Assembly: GCF_004361735.1 (NCBI RefSeq)
Contig: NZ_SNVV01000028.1
Span: 1 to 54,887 of the forward strand
Source of the DNA: Azoarcus indigens
GTDB taxonomy: Bacteria; Pseudomonadota; Gammaproteobacteria; Burkholderiales; Rhodocyclaceae
Length of the DNA stretch: 54,887 bases
Direction: 5' to 3'
How positions within the stretch are numbered: position 1 is the first letter of the stretch; every line of letters starts with the position of its first letter. Positions 24,024-32,800 of this stretch are shown piece by piece. The notes under the pieces are model-generated. The model had not been told where the DNA came from. It ran no database searches and saw only the letters and a program-made list of their open reading frames with translations. Made by a program: the position numbers and the translations under genes.

Positions 24024-25238
24024 ATGCAGAGCGACATTCCCGCGCCCACCGTGCGCGCACTTCGTATCCTGAGCCTGGCCTACTTCGTCCAGGCCACCGG
24101 CGCCCTGTCCCTGGTCGGGGCGCTGGACGCGGTCTCCCGCGAATGGGGGCTGACGGATGCCGGCAGCGCCTACCTGATTTCGGTATTCGGCATCGTCTTC
24201 GCCCTGGCCGCGCCGTTGTTGCAGGTCTTTCTCGGCCACCTGAGGCGCCGGCGGCAGCTGCTGCTGGGGCTGGGCGTGTTCAGCGCCGCGGCGCTGCTGT
24301 TCGCCGCCGCGCCGGACTATCCGACGCTGCTGCTGGCGCGGGTGCTGATGGGGCTGGGGGCCGCCTTCGTCGGGCCGGTGCTGGGGGCGCTGGGCTCCAG
24401 CCTGGTCGCGCGGGAGCAGCAGGGGCCGGCGATCGCCACCGTGCTGCTCGGACTCTCCTTCGCCGGCCTTGTCGGCATGCCGGCCGCCGCCTGGGTGGCG
24501 CATGCGTTCGGGGTACGCCTGCTGTTCGTGCTGCTGGGGGCGGCCGGCCTGCTGTGCGCCTGCTTGATCCTGCGCGCGGTGCCGGACGCCGGACCGGGGG
24601 AGCGCATCCGGCTGGCCACCGTCGGCCGCCTGCTGCGCAACCCGCAATCCCTGAGCGGCTTCCTCGTCGCCTTCTTCATCGCTGCCGGCGTGTATGCCAC
24701 CTATGGCTTCCTGGCGCCCATCATCCGCGATGTCTACCTGGCCGGGCCGGAGACGGTTTCCCTCGCGCTGGCGGTGCTGGGCGTGGCCGGGGTGCTGGGC
24801 AATCTGTTCGTCACCCGCATGGCAAGGCGCTACTCGGCCGAGGCCATGCTCCACGCCGGCATCGCGGTGCTGGCGCTAAGCCTGGGCCTGATGCGCCTGG
24901 CGCCGCCGGTACTGGCGATGTTGTTCGCCATGCTGGCGGTGTTCGCCTTCGCCACCGACATGCTGTGGCCCAGCCAGCAGCGCCGCATCATCGAGCGCCA
25001 CCCGGAACAGCGCGGAATCGCTCTGGCGCTGACCTCGTCCTTTGTCTTCTGCGGCATCGGCGCCGGCACCGCGGTCGGCGCCTGGGTCTATCCGCATGCC
25101 GGCCGTACCGGCGTGCTGCTGAGCTCCCTGGGCCTGCTTGCGCTGGCGGTTTTCTGCCTGCGTTTCTCCATGCGCCGCCGCAGCGCTGCCGGGCCGTGTC
25201 CGGGCCGGCTGATGCCGGGTTGCGGTTCCGCATCCTGA
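24024..25238 (+). CDS. MFS transporter, 12-TM
   Basis: 404 aa from the ATG at 24024, which has AGGA eight bases upstream; an in-frame ATG at 24009 is an alternative. Typical first helix LRILSLAYFVQATGALSLVGAL, then SVFGIVFALAAPLLQVFLGHLRRRRQLLLGLG, equivalent to the family's G-x-x-x-D-R-x-G-R/K-R/K loop but lacking the Asp. RVLMGLGAAFVGPVLGALGSSLV matches the fourth-helix motif. Twelve hydrophobic segments are visible. Resembles drug/sugar exporters of the DHA1 type. It lies 216 bases after the aldo/keto reductase gene and 17 bases before a second MFS gene. Confidence 0.9.
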   Translation: MQSDIPAPTVRALRILSLAYFVQATGALSLVGALDAVSREWGLTDAGSAYLISVFGIVFALAAPLLQVFLGHLRRRRQLLLGLGVFSAAALLFAAAPDYPTLLLARVLMGLGAAFVGPVLGALGSSLVAREQQGPAIATVLLGLSFAGLVGMPAAAWVAHAFGVRLLFVLLGAAGLLCACLILRAVPDAGPGERIRLATVGRLLRNPQSLSGFLVAFFIAAGVYATYGFLAPIIRDVYLAGPETVSLALAVLGVAGVLGNLFVTRMARRYSAEAMLHAGIAVLALSLGLMRLAPPVLAMLFAMLAVFAFATDMLWPSQQRRIIERHPEQRGIALALTSSFVFCGIGAGTAVGAWVYPHAGRTGVLLSSLGLLALAVFCLRFSMRRRSAAGPCPGRLMPGCGSAS

Positions 25239-25255
25239 GCAAGAGAGGCCTGGAA

Positions 25256-26689
25256 ATGAAGATGGAGCGTCCCGTTCCGTCTGCCGATGCCGCCTCCGGT
25301 GAAACCGGGGCGCCGCCTTGGCGGATATTCCTCATCGCCAGCGCGGCGGTGTTCCTGGTATCCATCGACAGCACCGTGCTGTTCGCCGCCTTCGCGGCGC
25401 TGCGCGAGGCTTTCCCCGCCAACTCGGCGGCCGGGCTGTCCTGGGTGCTCAACGCCTACACCGTGGTGTACGCGGCGATGCTGGTACCCGCCGGGCGCCT
25501 TGCCGACACGCATGGCCGCAAGCGCATGTTCATGACCGGCGTCGGCGTGTTCTCGCTGGCTTCGCTGGCCTGCGGGTTGGCGCCGGACGTGATGGCGCTG
25601 GTGGCGGCACGGGTGCTGCAAGCGGTGGGGGCGGCGCTGCTGATGCCGGCTTCGCTCGCCATCGTGCTGGGTGCTTTCCCGCTGCGCCAGCGGGCGGTGG
25701 CGGTGAGCATGTGGGGCGCGGTGGGTGGCCTGGCCGCGGCGGCCGGGCCCAGCGTGGGGGCCTGGCTGGTGGATGGCCTGGGCTGGCGCTGGGCCTTCTT
25801 CATCAACCTGCCGCCTGCCCTGTGGTCGCTCTGGCGTGCGCGCCGCCAGCTGCCTGCGGAAGGGGCGCCGGCGTCTGGCGGGCGCCGTTTCGATGCCGTC
25901 GGCGTGGCGCTGCTGGTTGCCGGGGTCGGTGCGCTCACCTGGGCGGTCGTGAGCTTCGAGGCCCATCCCTGGCGTTCGCCGCAGGTGGCCGGTGCCGCCT
26001 CGCTGGGCCTGCTGCTGATGGCGGGCTTCGTCGCCTGGGCGCGCGGCCGTGCGGATGCGGCGCTCGATCTGTCGTTGTTCTCCAGCCGGACCTATCGCGC
26101 GGTGAATCTCGCCACCCTGGTGTTCGGCGCCGCCTTCGCGATGATGTTCTTCGGCTTCTTTTTCTTCATGACCGGCATCTGGCACTACAGCCTGCCACTG
26201 GCCGGGCTGGCGATCACGCCGGGGCCGCTGATGGTGGTGCCGGTGGCCCTGCTCTGCGGCCGGCTTGCCGCCCGCACCGGCCACCGTCCGGTGCTGGTCG
26301 GCGGTTGCCTGCTGCTCGCCGCCGGCGGCATCTGGCAGAGCCTGGTGCCGGGAGTGCAGCCGCAGTACCTCACCCACTGGCTGCCCAGCCAGTTGATGAC
26401 AGGCATTGGCGTCGGCATGGCGATGCCCTCCCTGGCCGGCGCCGCGGTGGCCAGCCTGGGCAGCGCCCAGTATGGGGTCGGCAGCGCGGTGAACCAGGCC
26501 ATCCGCCAGTTCGGCACGGTGCTGGGCGTGGCCTGGACCATCGTCGTGCTGGGCCATGCGCAGATCGGGCTGGAGGATTTCCGCCTGCTCAGCCGGACCT
26601 ATGCCGCGCTCGCGCTGCTGAGCGCGGTGCTGTGCCTGGCGGTGCATACTCGTCCGCCGGGCAGCCCGGCGGGGCGCAAGCCTGCATGA
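25256..26689 (+). CDS. MFS transporter, DHA2-type (14-TM drug exporter)
   Basis: 477 aa. The ATG at 25256 follows GAGAGG. Helix 1 carries VSIDSTVLFAAFAALREAF, the DHA2 D1-type motif. PAGRLADTHGRKRMFMTG is the canonical loop-2/3 motif, RVLQAVGAALLMPASLAIVLGAF matches helix 4, and WGAVGGLAAAAGPSVGAWLVDGLGWRWAFFINLP contains the antiporter motif C (G-x-x-x-G-P-x-x-G-G-like) and the family 'W-R-W-x-F-x-I-N-x-P' end. The segment count fits 14 helices. A long open frame continues upstream of the start but has no protein character. Last gene of the GlxA-linked operon, followed by a strong hairpin. Confidence 0.93.
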   Translation: MKMERPVPSADAASGETGAPPWRIFLIASAAVFLVSIDSTVLFAAFAALREAFPANSAAGLSWVLNAYTVVYAAMLVPAGRLADTHGRKRMFMTGVGVFSLASLACGLAPDVMALVAARVLQAVGAALLMPASLAIVLGAFPLRQRAVAVSMWGAVGGLAAAAGPSVGAWLVDGLGWRWAFFINLPPALWSLWRARRQLPAEGAPASGGRRFDAVGVALLVAGVGALTWAVVSFEAHPWRSPQVAGAASLGLLLMAGFVAWARGRADAALDLSLFSSRTYRAVNLATLVFGAAFAMMFFGFFFFMTGIWHYSLPLAGLAITPGPLMVVPVALLCGRLAARTGHRPVLVGGCLLLAAGGIWQSLVPGVQPQYLTHWLPSQLMTGIGVGMAMPSLAGAAVASLGSAQYGVGSAVNQAIRQFGTVLGVAWTIVVLGHAQIGLEDFRLLSRTYAALALLSAVLCLAVHTRPPGSPAGRKPA

Positions 26690-26749
26690 GGCGCCGCTCC
26701 GGCGTTGCGGGGGGAGCAGGACCGGATTTCCGCTGCCGGTGAACGCGAT

Positions 26750-26786
26750 GGGCCCGACCGCCGCAGTTCTGCGCACGGTCGGGCCC
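26750..26786. terminator. 11-bp perfect stem-loop between convergent genes
   Basis: GGGCCCGACCG (26750-26760) pairs with CGGTCGGGCCC (26776-26786) around a 15-base loop. It lies between the MFS stop and the cbiM stop, so it can serve both directions. It is not followed by a T-run. Confidence 0.6.
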
Positions 26787-26829
26787 CGCGGGCAGCCCGC
26801 AGGTGACTGCCCGTTTCATATCGCCTCGT

Positions 26830-27507
26830 TCAGGCGGGGTGATGCAGGCGGTAATGCACCAGCGGGCTGCCGCGCAGGCCCCGGCCGGCCTTGGCAGCCG
26901 CCAGCAGCGAGAGGTCGATCAGCGGTTCCACCAGCACCACGCTCAGGTAGGCGGCGCCGAAGCGGGCGACTTCGCCGAGGTTGGCCGCGCCCACGCCCTG
27001 GCCATAGATGGCCCAGAAGGCGACCCAGGCGACGATGCCTCCCTGGTAGGCCAGCGACAGCTGCAGCGCCTGCTTGTAGCCGATGTCCACATAGGCGGTG
27101 TCGGCCGGGATGATCTTTTTCGCCAGCGCGGCGGCGGCGAACAGCGGCACCAGCAGGGTAGTGACGTTGATGCCGTACTGCGGCAGGTCGAAGGGGGCGA
27201 AGAACAGGCCCTGCACCAGCAGGCCGCCGGCCAGGCCGATGGCGGCGGGGGCGAGGCCGAACAGCAGCAGCAAGGTGGTGCCGAGGATGAGGTGGACTTC
27301 GGAGACGCCCACCGGGTGGTGCGGCAGCACTTCGAAGAAGCAGAACACCAGCGCGGTGGCCAGCAGGCTGCGCAGGGCCAGCGCGGCGAGGCCGTCGCGC
27401 TTGAGCATGTACAGCGCGGCCTTGGCGGTGACGCCCAGCGCGGCGGTGGCGGTGGCGTAGCTCAGCGCCATCTTGGCGCCTTCGACGATTCCGGGTTCGA
27501 TGTGCAT
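26830..27507 (-). CDS. cbiM: CbiM-type energy-coupling-factor permease (cobalt)
   Basis: 225 aa. The N-terminus MHIEPGIVEGAKMALSYATA carries the His residue after Met that CbiM proteins use to bind Co(II) with the free N-terminus. The ATG is preceded by AAGGAGAAAACCCAG. Several membrane helices follow, including GTTLLLLFGLAPAAIGLAGGLLVQGLFF and the family motif DLPQYGINVTTLLVPLF. No CbiN, CbiQ or CbiO gene is adjacent, so it is either a stand-alone importer or served by components elsewhere. Last gene of the B12 cluster, 215 bases downstream of the chelatase gene. The intervening stretch has no evident gene. Confidence 0.88.
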   Translation of the reverse strand: MHIEPGIVEGAKMALSYATATAALGVTAKAALYMLKRDGLAALALRSLLATALVFCFFEVLPHHPVGVSEVHLILGTTLLLLFGLAPAAIGLAGGLLVQGLFFAPFDLPQYGINVTTLLVPLFAAAALAKKIIPADTAYVDIGYKQALQLSLAYQGGIVAWVAFWAIYGQGVGAANLGEVARFGAAYLSVVLVEPLIDLSLLAAAKAGRGLRGSPLVHYRLHHPA

Positions 27508-27722
27508 CTGGGTTTTCTCCTTGCTGTTGTTTGCGGTTGCGGGGTGGTGCGATCAATGGCCTGCGGGCGGTGGAGTGCGTCGCAGCCGGGAAATGGGGGC
27601 TGGGTGCGAAGCGGCTGGATGGGGCTGGCGACCAAGCGCTTTTCCTTGGCCCAGGCGAGGCCGGAGGTTTGGCGGAGCGGTGCTGCCCGCCTCGGCATGA
27701 CGAAGTGAAGCGCAGCGGCGCT

Positions 27723-29527
27723 TCATGCCGCGCTCCAGTCCGCCGCCCGCAGCAGCTCGGCCTGCCAGTCGGCGGCCAGCCTGGCGGCGCGTTCGAGCCG
27801 CGGCCTGCCGTCGTCGAAGTCCACCACGGTGCAGCGGTCGGCATGGCGCGGGCGCGGCGGCAGCGGGTCGAAGCGGGCGTCGGTGAGCAGGCTGAGGGCG
27901 ATGGGCTGGGCGGCGCAGGTTTTGCGATAGCGGCGCAGCACCTCCTCCGCCAGTTGCAGCGCGGCCTGCACCGGGCTGCCGCCGCCGCCGGCCAGCGGCG
28001 CGATCCAGCGTTCGTTGTGCGCCTGGGCCTTGCGCGGCGCTTGCAGCAGGCGGGCGCCGTGGCCATCGAAGGCGATCACCGCCAGGGCCTCGCGCTTGCG
28101 GTAGCTGGCCGCGCTCCAGTCCAGCAGCAGGCCCTTGGCGAGCGCCAGCCGCTGGCCGCGCAACATGGAGGCGGAGCAGTCCAGCAGGATGCAGTGCAGG
28201 CCGGCGCTGCCTTCGGTGCGGCGACGCCGGCGCAGGTGTTCGCGCGCCAGCGGCTGGCGGCCCTTGGCGGCGAGGGTGCGCGGCCAGTCGATGCGGCTGG
28301 CGGGCAGGGCATTGCGGCGCTTGCGGCGGGAGTTGGCTGCGCGTCCGGCGGGCTCCCTGCCGGGAGCGCTGCGCCCGGCCGGACGCGTCAGGCTTTTTTT
28401 TTTGCATTGGGGTATCCCGGCGCGGCTGGCGGCTTGAGGGGTTTTAGCGCCGCGATGGCGACAGGCTGTGGCGGCAGGGCGCCCCAGTCGCCATCGTTTT
28501 CTCCGCTGTTGCCCGTGTTCCAGGCGGTGGTCTGGCCCACGGCACCGGAGGCGTTGGAGCCCCGGTTCTGTGCGGACCTCGTGTTCGCAGCGGGCGGGGC
28601 GAGGTTGTCCTGCGCATCGCCGCTGGCGGCCTTCGCCTGCGGCGGCTCGGCTGCCTCCGGCGGCACGCTGCGCCGGTGCGCCAGCACCAGTTCGGCGACG
28701 GCGGAGATGTCGGCGGCGGCGATCTCGCGGCGTCCCTGCAAGGCCGCATGGGCGCGCGCCGCGCGCAGCATCACCAGGTCGGCGCGCACGCCTTCCACCG
28801 CGGCGGCGTGGCAGCGCTCGGCGACTTCGGCGTGGGTGGCGTCGGTGTAGGGAAGGGCGGGCAGTGCGGCGCGGGCGGCGGCGATGCGGGCGGCGAGGGC
28901 GTGTTCGGCGGCCTGGTGGCGCTGGTGGAAGGCGGCGGGATCGGCGTCGAAGGCGAGGCGGGCGCGGACGATGGCCTGGCGTTCGGCCGGCGGCAGCTGC
29001 GCTTCCAGCCGCAGGAAGAGGCCGAAGCGGTCCAGCAGCTGGGGGCGCAGCTCGCCTTCCTCCGGGTTCATGGTGCCGACCAGGGCGATGCGCGCCGGAT
29101 GGGCGTGGGAGACGCCGTCGCGCTCCACCCGGTTGATGCCGCTGGCGCAGACGTCCAGCAGCAGGTCCACCAGCCCGTCCGGCAGCAGGTTCACTTCGTC
29201 GATGTAGAGCACGCCTTGGTGTGCCTGGGCGAGCAGGCCGGGGCGGAAGCGCACCTGGCCGTCCTGCAGCGCGGCTTCCAGGTCCAGGCTGCCGGCGAGT
29301 TGTTCTTCGCTGGCGCCCAGCGGAAGGTTGATGAAGCGCCCGCCGGGCAGCAGCGCCGCCAGGGCGCGGGCGCTGGTCGATTTGGCGGTGCCGCGCGGGC
29401 CTTCGATCAGCACGCCGCCGATCAGCGGGTCGATGGCGGCGAGCAGCAGCGCGGTCTGCAGCCTGTCCTGGCCATGCAGGGCGGTGAAGGGGAAGGCGGG
29501 GGGCAGCGGGGTGCTCGCAGTGTTCAT
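27723..29527 (-). CDS. chlD: ChlD-like chelatase subunit, made by -1 frameshift/slippage
   Basis: Predicted fusion of the ATPase frame (29527 to the A-run) with the frame that runs on to 27723, about 601 aa, the usual ChlD/BchD length. Order: AAA+ ATPase (1-300), Pro/Asn-rich linker (300-378), then a basic stretch and a von Willebrand A domain with the MIDAS motif D450-C-S452-A-S454 ([12 protein letters not shown]). The only ATG in the VWA frame (28164-28166) lies after the MIDAS Asp and cannot start a working domain, and the frame has no ATG/GTG/TTG between the A-run and that point. The A-run, stop codon and stem-loop form the expected switch. Its role would be to tether the ATPase ring to CobN during cobalt insertion. 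The site itself is listed separately. Confidence 0.75.
28340..28403 (-). promoter_or_regulatory. Frameshift/slippage signal: A10 run, stop, 10-bp stem-loop
   Basis: On the minus strand a run of ten A (plus-strand T at 28394-28403) is followed by GCC TGA (stop 28388-28390). Right after comes CGCGTCCGGC, which pairs perfectly with GCCGGACGCG (plus-strand 28378-28387 with 28340-28349; 28-base loop). In the 0 frame the codons read AAA AAA AAA GCC stop; one step back, or one extra A in the transcript, gives AAA AAA AAA AGC CTG and enters the VWA frame. Confidence 0.8.
28388..29527 (-). CDS. chlI: ChlI-like chelatase ATPase (0-frame product)
   Basis: Product of unshifted translation, 379 aa ending NAKKKA. 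AAA+ ATPase of the Mg/Co-chelatase type: Walker [10 protein letters not shown] at 43-51, [20 protein letters not shown], Walker [32 protein letters not shown] (sensor region), then the helical lid ([37 protein letters not shown]). It extends into an Asn/Gly/Pro-rich linker. In aerobic B12 synthesis CobN requires ATPase partners (CobS/CobT); ChlI/ChlD-like proteins fill this role in genomes lacking those. It lies 349 bases downstream of cobN. Confidence 0.9.
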   Translation of the reverse strand: MNTASTPLPPAFPFTALHGQDRLQTALLLAAIDPLIGGVLIEGPRGTAKSTSARALAALLPGGRFINLPLGASEEQLAGSLDLEAALQDGQVRFRPGLLAQAHQGVLYIDEVNLLPDGLVDLLLDVCASGINRVERDGVSHAHPARIALVGTMNPEEGELRPQLLDRFGLFLRLEAQLPPAERQAIVRARLAFDADPAAFHQRHQAAEHALAARIAAARAALPALPYTDATHAEVAERCHAAAVEGVRADLVMLRAARAHAALQGRREIAAADISAVAELVLAHRRSVPPEAAEPPQAKAASGDAQDNLAPPAANTRSAQNRGSNASGAVGQTTAWNTGNSGENDGDWGALPPQPVAIAALKPLKPPAAPGYPNAKKKA

Positions 29528-29876
29528 GGGCGGTGGCCCGCTGGAGTGTGGCGGGCGAGGAAAGTGGGCATGCGGCAGGGCCGGGACGGGCGTGCGGCCG
29601 GGCCTCGCGGGGCGCTGCGCAGCGGGTGGATGTTGCTCGGTCGGCGGGGACGATCCGCCGGCACTTGGGGAGATGAAAACCGTTGCACGTGTGTGCCCTT
29701 CGACAGGCTCAGGGCGAACGGCGCGGGTGCAGGGATTTGCATTGGGTGCTGGGTTGCCGCAGGCGACGGTGTCGCGCGGACCCTATGGTCTCTGCAGCCC
29801 TGAAGCTCGCCGCACCCGGGGCCGGCGGAGGCCATGCAGCCCAAGTGGCGCGCAGCCAGACGAAACGCCTGCAGGC
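29528..29876. other. Gap between chlI and cobN with an interspersed repeat motif
   Basis: 349 bases without a convincing gene. It contains at 29696-29720 the 25-base motif CCCTTCGACAGGCTCAGGGCG plus AACG, a palindromic sequence (CGACAGGCTCAGGGCG core) that I recall as common in intergenic DNA of many GC-rich proteobacteria. No promoter or terminator can be named. Transcription from cobN to chlI probably continues through it. Confidence 0.5.
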
Positions 29877-32800
29877 TCATGCTTCCTCCAGCTTGCGTTC
29901 CGCCGCGAGCAGGTGGCGTTCCACGCGCTCGCGGTAGTCGCCCGGCGCCTGCCACAGGCCGCGCTGCATGGCTTCCAGCAGGCGTTCGCAGATTTCGCGC
30001 AGGGCGTCGGGGTTGTGCTGCTGCAGGAAGGCGCGGGTGTCGGCGTCTTCCAGGCAGGCGTCGGCGACGCGGGCGTACTGGTCGTCGCGCACGACGCGGG
30101 CGGTGGCGTCATAGGCGTAGAGGTAGTCCACCGTGGCGGCGATCTCGAAGGCGCCCTTGTAGCCGTGGCGCTTCACGCCGGCCAGCCACTTGGGGTTGGT
30201 GACGCGGGCGCGCACCACCCGGCTGATCTCTTCCTCCAGCGTGCGCACCGCCGGCGCCTGCGGGTTGCTGTGGTCGCCGAACAGCACCGTGGGCTGGCGG
30301 CCGGCGAGGTGGCGCACGGCGGCGGTCATGCCGCCCTGGAACTGGTAGTAGTCGTCGGAATCCAGCAGGTCGTGCTCGCGGTTGTCCTGGTTGTGCATCA
30401 CCAGCTCGATGCCGGCGAGGCGGCGGGCGAAGGTGTCGCGCGCCTCGCTGCCGTGGTCCTCGGCGCCGTAGGCGTAGCCGCCCCAGTTGAGGTAGGCGGC
30501 GGCGAGGTCGGCGTCGCCCTCCCAGTTGCCGCTGTCGATGAGGCCCTGCAGGCCGGCGCCGTAGGCGCCCGGCTTGGCGCCGAACACCCGGTGGCCGGCG
30601 CGGCGGCGGGCCTGCCCGGCGGGCAGCCCTTCGGCCTGCAGCGCGGCGGCTTCGGCGGCGATGCGGGCGCGGATGGGATTCACCTCCGCATCCTCGTCCA
30701 GTTCCGCCACTGCCAGCACCGCGGCGTCGAACAGGCGGATGACGTTGGCGAAGGCGTCGCGGAAGAAGCCGGAGACGCGCAGGGTGACGTCGATGCGCGG
30801 ACGGTCCAGCAGCGACATCGGCAGGATCTCGAAGTCCGCCACCCGGTGGCTGCCGTCCGCCCACTTGGGGCGCACGCCGATGAGGGCGAAGGCCTGGGCG
30901 ATGTCGTCGCCGCCGGTGCGCATGGTGGAGGTGCCCCACACCGACAGGCCGATGGCGCGCGGGTAGTCGCCGTGCTCCTGCAGGTAGCGTTCGATCATGC
31001 GTTCGGCCGAGCGCAGGCCCAGCGTCCAACTGGTCTGGGTGGGGATGGCGCGGGTATCGACCGAGTAGAAGTTGCGGCCGGTGGGCAGCACGTCCGGCCG
31101 GCCGCGGGAGGGCGCGCCGCTGGGCCCCGGCGGCACGAAGCGGCCGGCGAGGCCGCGCAGCAGTTGCTGCAGTTCCTGTGGGCCGCAGGCGTCCAGGCGG
31201 GGGCGCAGGTCGCCGTTGATGCGGGCGAGTACGGCGGTGCTGCGGGGCCAGGGGGGCGCGGTGCTTTCGCCGGTCGCGCGACTGTCCAGCCGGCCGCTTG
31301 CGTCCTCGTCCGGGCTCCCCTCTCCCCTCGCGGGAGAGGGGCTGGGGGAGAGGGGGAGGGCGGCTGCGGCGCCCTTGCGGGCGTCGCCCTCTCCCCGGCC
31401 CTCCCCTGCGAGGGGGGAGGGAGAGAATCCGGCGGGCTGCATCCGGGTTCCTGCTTCCATGCCGCTGGCAGGCAGACCCGGTTCCAGTGCGAGCTTGTCG
31501 GCAGGCAAACCCTGCTCTGGCACAGGGCCGTCGGCAGGCAGGCCGTGTTCCAGCACCTGCAGCGCCAGCAGTTCGAGGCGCTCGCGGGTGTCGCCGATGT
31601 TGCGCCATGGCCCTTCGCCTAGCGCGGCGAGCAGCGCTGGGCGCGGGCCCTGCCACGGCTGGCTCCAGTCCGCGTCCAGCGGGTCGAAACCGTCGCCCAG
31701 GCCGAGATCGGCGGCGAGCGCGCGGGTCAACCCGTCGTTGCCGCCGTGGCCGTTGCCCACCGGGTGGCGGACGAGGGCGAGCAGGGTGTCGCGGTGCAGG
31801 CGGCCTGCGGGCGAGCGGCCGAAGATGTGCAAGCCGTCGCGGATCTGGCTTTCCTTCAGCTCGCACAGGTAGGCGTCGGTGCGGTTGAGCAGGCGCTGTT
31901 CTTCCTCGGCGCTGCGCGGCGCTTCCAGGCCGAGGTCGCGGTGCAGGTCGTGGCGCAGGATGTGGGCGAGGATGCTGCGGCGCAGTTCCTCGGCGCGGCG
32001 GCCGTCCAGCATCAGCGCCTCGTAGTACTCGTCCACCTGGCGTTCGAGGTCGCGGGTGGGGCCGTAGCTTTCGGCGCGGGTCAGCGGCGGCATCAGGTGG
32101 TCGATGATGACCGCCTGAGCGCGGCGCTTGGCCTGGGTACCCTCGCCGGGGTCGTTGACGATAAAGGGGTAGAGGTGGGGCAGCGGGCCGAGGGCGATGT
32201 CCGGCCAGCATTCGCCGGACAGGGCGACGCTCTTGCCCGGCAGCCATTCCAGGTTGCCATGCTTGCCGACGTGCACCAGGGCGTCGCAGCGCCAGACTTC
32301 GCGCAGCCAGCAGTAGAACGCCAGGTAGTGGTGTGGCGGCACCAGGTCGGGGTCGTGGTAGTTGGCCAGCGGGTCCAGTTCGTAGCCGCGCGCCGGCTGG
32401 ATGCCGATGAAGACCTTGCCGCAGCGCAGGCCGGCGAGCATGAAGCGGCCCTGGCGCAGCATGGGGTCGGCCTCCGGCGCGCCCCAGCGGGCGAGGACGG
32501 CGTCGCGGCTGGCGGCCGGCAGGCGCTGGAAGAAGGCGAGGTAATCCGCCATCGCCAGGCTCTGCCGCGCCGGGCGCAGCGCCCATTGTTCCGGGTCGTT
32601 GGTGATGCCTTCCTTCAGCTGCGCCATCAGCGCGTCGCCGTCGGCCGGCAGCTCGCCCAGCGCATAGCCTTCGTCGCGCAGGGCTTCGAGGATGGCGATG
32701 ACCGAGGCCGGCGTGTCCAGGCCGACGCCGTTGCCCAGCCGGCCTTCGCGGGTGGGGTAGTTGGCCAGCACCAGGGCGAGGCGCTTGTCCGCGTTCGGCA

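Noticed and set aside
23414-25255. N-terminal extension of the DHA2 transporter (frame open for 600 codons upstream)
   Set aside because: The extension overlaps the aldo/keto reductase and the first MFS gene and has no protein character; ATG at 25256 has a ribosome site and starts the first helix correctly.
27723-28166. The VWA domain as an independent gene starting at MLRGQ
   Set aside because: This ATG falls just after the MIDAS DCSAS motif, so the product would lack the metal site. There is no other ATG, GTG or TTG between it and the A-run.
27553-28407. A 284-codon frame starting MQKKK at the A-run
   Set aside because: It lies in the third frame relative to chlI and the VWA domain and reads as Arg/Pro-rich noise.
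31317-31562. CRISPR-like array in the cobN repeat region
   Set aside because: The 33-bp units are direct coding repeats without spacers, and the hairpins are a REP-like pair; no cas genes are present.
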